From NCBI GenBank assembly GCA_030141605.1, contig JAQGDQ010000272.1:250001-282500 (forward strand): DNA of 32,500 nt, in the 5' to 3' direction. Positions 1 to 9,327 of this stretch are shown here, piece by piece. Each line of letters begins with the position of its first letter. Position 1 is the stretch's first letter. The notes beneath the pieces are model-generated. The model was not told where the DNA came from. It worked only from the letters and a program-made list of their open reading frames with translations, and ran no database searches. Origin of the DNA: Tubiluchus corallicola. Taxonomy: Eukaryota > Priapulida > Priapulimorpha > Priapulimorphida > Tubiluchidae. The position numbers and the translations under genes are program-made.

Positions 1-336
1 ATAAGGATCACACATCACGCAAGTGAACACGTTCGAATGAATACAGATCACACATCACGCAAGTGAACACATTCAAATGAATACGGATCACACATCACGC
101 AAGCGAACACGTTCAAATGAATACGGATCACACATCACGCAAACGAACACGTTCGAATGAATACGGATCGCATCACGCAAACGAACACGCTCGAATGAAT
201 ACGGATCACACATCATGCAAGCGAACACATTCAAATGAATACGGATCACACATCACGCAAGAGAACACGTTCGAATGAATACGGTTCACATCACGCAAAC
301 GAACACACTCGAATGAATACGGTTCACATCACGCAT
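1..336. repeat. 40-bp minisatellite array, runs off the left edge
   Basis: About eight head-to-tail units. The unit start GATCACACATCACGC recurs at 6, 46, 86, 126 and 166, a spacing of exactly 40 bases, with the remaining units slightly shortened. Units differ by point changes such as GTTCGAAT versus ATTCAAAT. The array is cut by the window edge, so its true length is unknown. The 84-residue reading frame through it is a by-product of the repeat. Confidence 0.95.
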
Positions 337-1499
337 TACAAATTGCGCATTACTTATAGACAGAAACACTTTCATGTCTTTAAATATGCATTACAGATGA
401 AGCATTACTCGTACATGGAGTCGTACCTGACTAGCTTCACTGAAAAGCTTACAATTACTGATTTTAATCATGGAACCTGGTTTCAGTGATACACAATTAC
501 TTCAAATCCAGGGCTTTTGAATGAACAAAACAAAATTTGTCACGGTTTTCATTTCCAGGCGAAAATAAAAATATGCAAGACACTATGGCAAGTAGATCAC
601 ACTTACTGGAAACACATTACATGGAAACATGAACTGCTTTGCAATTCAGACTTTTAGTAACTCGCAAATGTGCTTTTGTCAACTTTTTAGCAGACGCCAC
701 ATGCTGCCACTTTACACTGTTACAACAATATTATTAGGCGCTAAATGCAAAAAGGCAGTATGTGTGCGGTATAAAATTTCAAGACAAATTTTTTAAGCTT
801 TATGTAAGTGGAGGGTTTTCTTACACTTTAAAGATGCAAGCAGTTTACACCATTGTTAGTGGTATGTTAGATTTGTATGTCTGTACGTTTGGGTGGCTAC
901 CTATCCATGCATCCGTTTATCCATTTTCTCTTTTACATAATATTTGGTCTGTGTCCTCTCTCTCTCTCTCGAGATAAAATATACTAAAATTCTGAGCTTC
1001 CTGAAATCATTTCTTGCAGGTCAAAAGTGAGTATTTACCTGTTCATCGATACGATTTGTAAATCATTGTACGGTATATATGCAGGGATATTACCGAAACA
1101 AAAATTTCGTTTTGATTTGCTGATAATTGCACTTTCAGTTCAGTTTTGTTTTCAGCAAAATTATTAAGTTTCGCAGCCGAAACCTTTGGAAATCTTTTTT
1201 TTTCCAAGGTTTTAGTAGTATTTATCCAGCTTACCTTTTTTCCTCCTAGATGTTAAAAATCGCTGAAGAATTTTGGCTAAAATAGTTCAAAAAAACGTAA
1301 ATATTGTGCCCCTTAGTGGTACTAGTGTCTATAGAGTAAAAGTACAGTAGCTGTCTTTGACTCACATAAAACAGCAGTTAAAAAGCTAAAGCAAAATTAA
1401 CAAGATATTGTTATAATTTGTGTTATTATATAATTATTAGAACCAGTGCAAGTTATAATTTTCACTAATTATGAAAAAATACCAAAAGCTATGACTTAC
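337..1499. other. Non-coding stretch with one dispersed-repeat copy
   Basis: I see no convincing gene. It holds a (CT)n run near 953-970 and a segment at 742-826 that resembles 5344-5425. Short open frames here have no codon-like signal. If the minus-strand gene starting at 1664 is real, this stretch is its first intron, and I could not find its second exon. Confidence 0.6.
742..826 (+). repeat. Dispersed repeat copy 1 (pair of 5344-5425)
   Basis: About 80 bases align with 5344-5425 at roughly 80% identity, in the same orientation. Both contain TATAAAATTTCA, then TTTAAGCTTTATGTAAGTGG, then GGTTTTCTT. This is probably an old interspersed element of unknown class. Confidence 0.7.
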
Positions 1500-1664
1500 C
1501 GAATGTCGTGATATATTATATTTATAAGTAAAGAGCTGCTCAGTATCACGCATTACCCAGCTAGTGTAAATAACGTCAAATTCGGCGAAACCAGCATTAA
1601 CACCAAATGCTTGGACAAACATACATAAAACGAACACCCAGTTTACTGTAACTTTCCCTGCCAT
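1500..1664 (-). CDS. Candidate first coding exon with signal peptide, gene not recognised
   Basis: The frame opens with ATG at 1664 and encodes 55 residues up to a strong splice donor (TCG|GTAAGT) at 1499/1500, leaving phase 0. Residues 1-24 look like a cleavable signal peptide: one Lys near the start, a hydrophobic core (VFVLCMFVQAF), then small residues GVNAG. The mature start reads EFDVIYTSWVMRD and has a possible N-glycosylation site (NIS). Beyond the donor the open frame carries on for about 20 residues with no coding character, as expected of intron read-through. I found no matching acceptor on the minus strand between 1 and 1436, so the rest of the gene probably lies beyond the left edge. 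The family is unknown to me. A secreted protein or the ectodomain of a membrane protein is an inference from the signal peptide alone. Confidence 0.5.
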
Positions 1665-2190
1665 TACAAGCTTAACGGCAGTGAATTTCCGTCATGGCTT
1701 TAAATTACTAATTGCTGATTTGGAATTAACAAATCCAAACTTTCAATATCACAGAAAAATTCATTACGCTACACACTGCAACTCCAACACCAGCACGTGA
1801 CTGCAGCTGTGGTGTTTCACTGCTGTATAGCTGCACAGAAATGAACTCTGCCAAGTGTGAGGATTCTTGCGACAATGCGGATTCACTTGCGTTTTATTTA
1901 CAATTTGCTATCACCGTTACAATAATCTGTAGGTATGTATTACGTTTGCTTTGGTAAGATTCGCTATTTTCATTCATTAACAGAAATAAAAAACTGACAT
2001 TGCGAAGAAACTATCCGTGCTGACAAACAAGGTAAATAGTATATTGACATTTCACTACTTTTCTAACAAGGTTATCTGCATTGTCTTTTTCTTTACTATG
2101 AAACCAGAATAAAATTCAGAAATAATAACTACACCACCTTCCAGATTTGCTCGTTAGGATGAAATAGTTTTTTTCGACTAGTATATTAGT

Positions 2191-2621
2191 CAATTATCAT
2201 ATAACATAACAATGTAAAAAGAAACTTGATGAGATAATAAGGATAATATTATTATTAACATATTTATCATATATAATAAAACACGTGAAAATAGTTTATT
2301 TTGTTATTATCACTGTGTCATATTCGTCTTGTAATTTGTTACCATCAGTTCATAACAAACAAAACCAGAAACTTTGGAAAACTAATCATCATATAAAATT
2401 ATCATATAACACAGAGTATATTTATCAATTATCATATAACATAACTATGCAAAAAGAAATTTGATGAGATAATAAGGATATTATTATTATTAACATATTT
2501 ATCATCAATAATAAAACGTGTAAAAATAGTTTATTTTGTTATTATCACTGTGTCATATTCGTTTTGTAATTTGTTACCATTAGTTCATAACAAACAAAAC
2601 TAGAAGATTCGGAAAACTAAC
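2191..2621. repeat. Tandem duplication, unit about 235 bp
   Basis: Unit 1 begins CAATTATCATATAACATAAC at 2191 and unit 2 begins with the same 20 bases at 2426. Similarity runs through TTTATTTTGTTATTATCACT and ends at GGAAAACTAA (about 2384 and 2621). The two units differ by scattered substitutions and small indels. I found no reading frame or terminal inverted repeat. Confidence 0.9.
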
Positions 2622-2997
2622 ACGTTACAATCAATTATGCAAGCTGTTCGCACCTCAAAGTATCACACATGCTTTGATCGGAGAACCATACGACATTTAG
2701 GAAAATTGAAGTATTGAAGAAACTGAAAGCTTTATTCTTTCAGGCTAGAAAAGAAGAAATTCCATAATTTGTAGAGCAACTGACTACAGTTAGAACCTAA
2801 TAATATTATTATAACAATGAGTAGCCGCAGCATTTGGCGTGCACTAAGGCGCTAAAACGGTTAAGAAACACACCCGTGAGTTACTAAAAATCTGAATTCT
2901 AAAACTGTAACCTACGAATGCTTGTTCAAGAACTTTGCCGAGTTATAGCAAATTATAGCAAGCAAATACATACAGCTCAATTTCAACATTTACATAC

Positions 2998-3072
2998 GTA
3001 AGGAGAGAGGAGGGGAGAGATAGCATGCGTGCAATAAAAAGGAAATGAGAGAGGAGAGGAGAGGAGAGAGAG
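2998..3072. repeat. GA-rich low-complexity tract
   Basis: Two purine-rich runs built from GAGAG and GGAGA words are separated by a short GC-bearing spacer (GCATGCGTGC). This is low-complexity sequence and I assign no function. Confidence 0.8.
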
Positions 3073-3493
3073 GATAGGCTCGAGAAACAGCTCCCTTGAT
3101 ACTACATTATGCTAAATTTTAGACCTGAAAGCTGTATAATCCTTCTGATGACAACTTTAATAAAAGTTCTGTTGAGTACTTGACCAAACTTGACCGAGCT
3201 TATTGATTCCAATGGCCAGCATTGTAGTCCTTAATTATAATCGATTATTGGTGGTTAGCCTTAAAACAGCTAATCATGATAAAAGTGATTACGGGCTGGA
3301 GAGAACGAAACACAATAATTAAATTTTTCTGATGCTTTCTGACTCACGGCAGTTCACTAACTGAAATGACTGTCGAGAGGCAGCAGCACCATACAAGCTT
3401 CTCAATGCCCTTTGCTTTCTGCTTAGAAACGTTACACAAGCATAGTTACTCTAAATCAGAGAGGTTCTCAGCCTGTTGGTCTCATCATGCCCT

Positions 3494-3525
<32 letters not shown>

Positions 3526-3527
3526 AT
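3494..3527. repeat. (AT)n microsatellite
   Basis: About 17 TA repeats with one G interruption. Two overlapping short frames through it (IYIYIYIY) are repeat artefacts. Confidence 0.9.
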
Positions 3528-3921
3528 CGATCACATAGATGTATCAAGGCAACCGTTGCGTACCAGCAGTTATATAATATTGAACCAACCAGTAGACACG
3601 AATAATTATGCAATATACATTATGCAATGTAACTGCAATGAAGACAGCATGTCATACGTAGACAGCAGTCTATATAATTAGGTGCTTGTTAACACAAAGC
3701 CGCTCAAGTACATAGTACCAAATTACCAAATTACCAATAAATTTAAATTACATTATTTTAATTATTGAAAACTTGTTAAGTGCTTTAGTTTTGGTAAATG
3801 GCTCATGATAGCATTCTTTTCATCGCTACATACAGATGCAGCTGTTCTTAAAACTAGGAACCGAGGAACTTTGTTGAGTCCTTTTTGAAGAAAACCCGTC
3901 AACGCCAATACGATTGCTGAA

Positions 3922-6900
3922 ATGAATAAACCACATACTGCCAAACGCACTCCAGAAACAGCAGCAGCAAAAGAATGGTCGAAAATCGGAAAAGTAAGTA
4001 AGAAACCAATTTATTTAACTGTCAGCCTGGCTTTAATAATAAGCAAATATTTTCTAATGCTCAGTGTAATGGAAAAAAATAAATAATTGACTGGATGCTC
4101 GGAAAAAGGTCTCAGCCGTTTACACGCACGTAATTACTAAACTGATTATTCTGTAATTTCTTTGCAGTAGATAGCGAGGCGTACTCGGTGCTAGTTGAGC
4201 TGTAGCAGCAACATAGTTAACTAAGCGGTCTTTTTACAAAAACTTTTACTACCGTAAAATACTGATGTATATGCCAATAGTGCAATAGTGACACAGTAAT
4301 AACGGACAATAATACTTCACAGTCTGCCAATCGTCAGAATGCATGTAGGGCCTATCTGCATTGTAATTTTATCTCTTGACGTAGGCCTATATTTTAATTT
4401 TCTTTTTCTGCTTCTGCAGCAATTGAAAACTGTGGCGCAGTTCAACGAATCGTTGAAGATACGAAATAAACTCAAAGATGGGACGTATTCTACTGAATAC
4501 CTCTTGAACTTATTAACTCGCAGTGGTGTCGACTGTAGTACCTTGTCTTCATCCGATATTCAACAATACAAAGAGAGTAAGACAATTTCTTGTAAACTTG
4601 AAATATTGTACTTTTTATTATAAATTAAGCGAACATATACAAACGATTACGTAAGTGCGGTACGCTTAATAAAAATTTCTACAAGTTTCAAGAAATTCGT
4701 AGAATGTTTATGGTATTGTGGGGGCGGCCTTTTTACTTTTTAAAGGACAAAGAAAAGGGGTACCTGAAGTAGGTTTTACAAAAATCGCCTTAAAAAATTA
4801 TATTAAGTTATAACAATTTTATGCGTATATCGTACTCGGGCTGAAAAGATTTTTTGCTTGTTTTCATTTTAAATCTCCTGCAATACTGTTCCGACCGCGC
4901 CATTACATGACGTCATATACACACAACGTAAATCAGGGGAAGAAAGGGAAATGTTAAATTACGTGCCAAAAAACTCCATGCAAAGTTGTATTACTTAGCA
5001 TTTCACTAACCTGCTTGAAAGACTTAGCAACTAGAAATGAAAATTATTAGTAATTTAAAAAGTTTTCAGCAATTGGTAAAATGTCGTTGAATCACCTACA
5101 GGGTGCATCACTCACTAACTAAAAACATATTTTTAATCTTATTGACCAGATACAGTAATTTTAAAATTTTGCTCAGTCAGTGAAGAGTGTGCGCTACGAA
5201 TGCTCTGATTATTTTTTCAAACTTTATTCAGTGTTATCTAGACTTGTTTCAAACGACTTGTCGTCAAAATGGCTGCGTCTAACCGTCATCGCGGGAGTTT
5301 GTATTTATAGGTTTTATACAGCGTTGCTGCCGACGCGAGCTCACATGCAAAAAGACAATATGTAAGTAGTATAAAATTTCAGGAGGAATTTTTAAGCTTT
5401 ATGTAAGTGGGCGGTTTTCTTGTGGTAATATTCAGCAAATACAACGGAATAAATACGCACCACAGATTTAGATACGCCGCACCGCAGAGACATTCTGTGC
5501 GCACTGGTTTCATCTAAATCTGTGATTGGTACACACACACAACACACGCACGCACGCACTCACACACACGTGCTGAACATGATTAACACGAAATCCTCAT
5601 TTTAGAAATGCACCGAATAATACTGTTTCCTCCAATTGCGGGTAGCCATTTTGTTCTAACGGTTTTAATTTATATGAAGAAATGTACAGCCCAAATTAAT
5701 ACTGATGGCATATTGAAGAATGAATCACATGTAAAGTAGAATAGCAATTATAGCATTAACATATAGAATACAAATACCCTCTGCAACTTCTTATGCATAA
5801 TTTCTGTATACCTGTGTCGTATTACTGGAAGAACTGGACCCTGCATTGCCATTTTCTGAACTGCAACTAAACTAATACCACACAGCATCCTAGAATACTA
5901 TCCTAGAACGTAATATTCGTGCATTGTTGAATGTTTCATTTCCTTTGTGTTGCAGGCTTGTTTCTGGGCGTACTGTTTGCTGAATTAGTTGAGATAACAC
6001 GCAAAGATGGTCAGAAATTTGAATGGCCTTTTGAGAAATTGCATCGTCTGTTGTTCTCTGAAGTTGTAAGTGACTCGGACGAGTGTTTGTCCTAAACATA
6101 TATGGTGACAATTTGTCATTTATTATTTTGCTTTTGCTGATCTTTCTGTCTGAGAATTTTTTTATCCACTCAGCTCCGCAAGCCGGTATCTAGCACTCAA
6201 CATTGCATGCTTGTAGCGGGACCGGAATCTATTCTGTTATGAAGGTTGTGCATCTGAACTGGCAAATGTGTCTTAGCCATGTTCAGATGGACTAAATGCA
6301 TCTTTTCCCAACGAGGTATTCAGCCAGAATCAGGATATTATACAAAATCAACCAGAAACGGTTTTCTAGGTCCATGTAACTGTAGTTTGATGAAAAATGA
6401 CCAGTGGCACTAATAATGTCACCAATAGCAATGGTGTGTTACAGGATGTCCAGAAAAACGTTCCCCCAGTTAACTGTTGAACCTTCATCGTGTAGCTTGC
6501 TTTCTCCTCTTTCCAAAGAGCTATAAATCTCAAAACGACACCAGAACCGTTTTTTCTACGCTGTTTTGAAGTTTTCACCAGCCGTTCTTAGAATCTGTGT
6601 AGAAAAAACGTTCTAACGGCACTTCGTGGGCGTCTTGGAGTGGCATTTACAGCACTTTGGGAAGAGGAAAAAGCAGACTATACCAGGATAGACAATTTCA
6701 AGTTAATTTAGAGGAACATTTTTTGTGGACGATCATTTATTACTTCAGATTCAATACCAACTTGTACTCAGCTCACGTCTTTTTTGATTTCACGTTTATT
6801 TGTTAGGCATTCAAAGTGCTAATGGCTGAATTAAAAGAAAGCCTCAAGCAAGATATGAACGAGTACCAGGCGTACGAGATGGAAAATCTGCCTGGTAAGA

Positions 6901-7037
6901 AACTAAGACTAGAAACAAAAGGGCAAACAGAAAACGACGGAGATGTACTAGAGGATGGGACTGGCTTTGACAGCAATGATGATGATGATGATGATGATGA
7001 CGACGACGACGACGACGACGACGACATGAGATATTAA
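3922..7037 (+). CDS. Four-exon gene for an acidic-tailed protein of 189 residues, unrecognised
   Basis: Coding exons are 3922-3993, 4420-4576, 5956-6065 and 6807-7037, all with GT-AG borders. Exit phases 0, 1 and 0 chain without a stop to give 189 residues. Exon 1 starts MNKPHTAKRTPE in a reasonable context (CTGAAATGA) and ends at AAA|GTAAGT. Exon 2 has a pyrimidine-rich acceptor ending CTTCTGCAG and encodes a probably helical stretch (LKTVAQFNESLKIRNKLKDG). Exon 3 encodes FLGVLFAELVEI and FEWPFEKLHRLLFSEV. Exon 4 continues with a helix (LMAELKESLKQDMNEYQAYE), a basic patch (PGKKLRLETK) and a 17-Asp run before MRY and the stop. There is no signal peptide or membrane span, so a soluble cytosolic or nuclear protein is likely, and an acidic tail of this kind is common in histone- or RNA-associated proteins. 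That role is inference only. The intron between exons 2 and 3 could hide another exon of compatible phase. The gene converges on the left APPL copy. Confidence 0.72.
5344..5425 (+). repeat. Dispersed repeat copy 2 (pair of 742-826)
   Basis: Same element as 742-826, here in the intron between exons 2 and 3 of the acidic-tail gene. The similarity covers ATGCAAAAAG through GGTTTTCTT. The upstream 400 bases (GACGTCAT at about 4909, several GC-richer words) may belong to the same element, but I could not pair them with anything else here. Confidence 0.65.
5461..5524. repeat. 64-base foldback hairpin
   Basis: A perfect 13-bp outer stem pairs CACAGATTTAGAT at the start with ATCTAAATCTGTG at the end. 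A second inner stem pairs CGCA...CAGA with TCTGTGCG, with a 3-base bulge (CCG) and a short GACAT loop. It lies in an intron of the acidic-tail gene, just before a CA/CG-repeat tract. It could be a tiny MITE relic or a structured RNA element. Confidence 0.7.
5530..5572. repeat. (CA)n/(CGCA)n simple repeat
   Basis: Imperfect run of ACAC and GCAC words ending in CACGTG. Low complexity, in the intron between exons 2 and 3 of the acidic-tail gene. Confidence 0.85.
6445..6733. mobile_element. Foldback MITE with long inverted arms
   Basis: The two halves are reverse complements with mismatches. The left end (ATGTCCAGAAAAACGTTCCC) pairs with the reverse of the right end (GTCCACAAAAAATGTTCCTC). Inner words TGCTTTCTCCTCTTTCCAAAG and CCGTTTTTTCTAC also recur inverted. 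The arms are about 140 bases with a short loop near 6575-6595. It lies in the last intron of the acidic-tail gene. No transposase is encoded, so it would be a non-autonomous DNA element. The class is not certain, and the 70-residue minus frame over it is not a gene. Confidence 0.7.
6979..7025. repeat. In-frame GAT/GAC trinucleotide repeat (poly-Asp)
   Basis: A pure run of GAT codons followed by a pure run of GAC codons encodes the Asp tail of the acidic-tail protein. The two-block purity suggests replication slippage, so length may vary between individuals. The opposite-strand poly-Ser frame is its shadow. Confidence 0.95.
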
Positions 7038-8088
7038 CAAGTGCACCTGCAACGGAAATTCACAATGCTACTCACTTAGCATTGTTTATTATTGTTTACA
7101 TTTTTTGCATCATTAAAACCTTCAACCTTTTTAAGAATCTTAATGCATTAGTCAAGACGTCAAAACAAAAATGATAATAAGCTTGTATGACACGTTTATA
7201 CCAAGTTCTCAAGTTCTAAAATGTAATTGTACTTCAATTGCTTTTCTCATTTCTGCAAACCTATTCACCTTCAAAGTGTTCACTCAAAACTGTTTATCTT
7301 GAGTAGCAGAAATAACGACCTAGTTGTGCACAAGAATTCAGTAGATCCACTGTAATTTAAAATGTTTGTTGGTTGTATTTAATGTTAGCAAAACCCAGTG
7401 AGCAAGTTGCAAGAGTACAGTTTTAAAAGTAGTGACAAATAACAAAACAAACACCACGAAATTGTTTTGTACAATGGTTGTATTTACGGCCTCATCACAG
7501 CACCTAAATAGGCAATAAATCAAAATAAAAATGCACTTTTCCATAAAACACAACTGCTTAAAAGAAACAATTATTAATGTGACTATTTAGCAGGTGCAAT
7601 GACTTTCAATTTTTTAAAGTCGCAACAAATTTGTTGTAAATTATAGCTGATAAACTAGAGTAAACGTTATTTGTAGTACAGCAACACTTAAATAGCTCCG
7701 CAGACATTAATATTTCACAGAATAAACATTATTATTATACACATTCTGATAATTAATATATTACTCAATAGCATTGCAATAAACGAATTTACATTAAAGT
7801 ACACAATACATAAGAACTGTGACATTTACGGTGACATGTTTAAATATATAACAGTAAACAATCTATCATCCAAACAGGAAGCAATTTTCACTGCCTTGGA
7901 AAATTTGAAGCATACACGTGTAATACTGTGCTATTCGATGTCGATACGTGACAAAGTAACCTAATTACTAACTGCTAATGACATGTTATTACATCGGGTA
8001 CCTTATCACCTTATGCCGTCCTAAACAGAGAAGCATGAATAAGGGAATACTGTTGAGTTGCAACCAATTGAACCTGAGGAACTAATTA
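7038..8088. other. Region between converging genes, probable 3' UTR sequence
   Basis: There is no coding signal. For the plus-strand acidic-tail gene, candidate polyadenylation signals are ATTAAA at 7112 and AATAAA at 7721. The stretch is unique sequence and stops being relevant to the palindrome at about 8089. Confidence 0.5.
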
Positions 8089-9327
8089 AATTGTGTCAAT
8101 GATAATTTCTACTGAATTACAGAAAAGGTTTGCATAAGTTTAAGATAAACAAAAACTTCGGCTACTGGGTATACTGCATAAATGAGCTGTGCAATAAAAA
8201 TAGAAGTTACAGCGCAACATAATATTAATTCACTCGTATACGAGGTGTTCTCAGCTAGATCCAATTTCCCTACCTGTGAAATCATTGACAACTGGCAAAC
8301 CTAAAACTGCCCGATAACAGGTTGTTTACTGCTCACTGAGTATGTCTAGTCTACAATACGATTCGATGTTATTTACAATTTTTGTGACGTGCACATATGT
8401 TAGCACAACATACTAGAAGCAAAACACTTGTAGATGACTAACACAATTTAACCTAATAATGCTTCTAATCCTGTAACAACTTGATCGTCTATAATCCATA
8501 ATAATTATGTTCATTATTTTACACTAATTCGCTTCACCAGCGTCAACTAATTACAAAAATTACAAACAGTCAATACCAGAAATCTTCAGAGACAAAGAAG
8601 CCTATCCTATCATTTCAGATTTTAGAGTCTATGATTCCTTATTTGTTTAGAAACCCAGTGACAACTAGTACATGCACATTATTAAATAAAATTTTGGTGA
8701 CTAGTACCATCTATGCACGACAAACACAAACAATTATATCTAAACAAAATTGTAACAAAGAAGGTACAGAATATTGATTAAATCATCATTATCTACTTAC
8801 GTTATCTCAGTATTTATATCTGTTTGCTGATTAACCAAGCCCATGATTTTTAACAAGATTATTTTTCTTTACAAAATGAGCATACAATACAGTGAAACCA
8901 TTAAACTGTCATATCCAATCGACAAATACAAGCTGCGATAAAACTCATATGGAGCTGCCAATTTAGCACAACCTTTTTAAATCGTGTAAGGAGTAAAAAT
9001 ACCACAAGAGACAAGAACAACCCTTTTTTAAACAACTTTTGATTTTATAACACGGAGTCAAACACAATGAAATCTTAGCCAGATCACAGAATTTATAGGT
9101 AAAATATGATAATACACTAATGTAAGAAACAAACATATATAATTAATAGAACTTTGAATTTTGAAACTTTTGAATTTTTGTGTGTTTCCAAAAAAGAAGG
9201 GTGACCTGTAAGTGATGTGTGTACTAATTTCAGAAACTTCACAACACAGTATAAGTGAATAACTCCACATACATTTATACAAAAAAGTGTAAAAAATATT
9301 CACTATTTGTCCTGTGGCTAATGGCTT

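Larger units (their letters stand above)
1665..3921. other. Intergenic region between two divergent candidate genes
   Basis: AT-rich, with a 235-bp tandem duplication at 2191-2621, a GA-rich tract at about 2998-3072 and an (AT)n microsatellite at about 3494-3527. Promoters of the minus-strand gene (ATG 1664) and of the plus-strand gene (ATG 3922) should lie here, but I see no core element that I could defend. No coding exon was recognised. Confidence 0.6.

Noticed and set aside
1011-1027. Micro-exon between TTCTTGCAG and GTGAGTA
   Set aside because: Good-looking splice words on both sides, but only seven bases between them and no neighbouring plus-strand exons to join.
3762-3950. Minus-strand frame starting MRLAVCGLFISAIVLALTGF, resembling a signal peptide
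   Set aside because: It overlaps exon 1 of the acidic-tail gene in antisense, shows no good donor, and the plus-strand exon chain in phase explains the region better.
6803-7027. Minus-strand poly-Ser protein
   Set aside because: Antisense reading of the GAT/GAC repeat in exon 4 of the acidic-tail gene.
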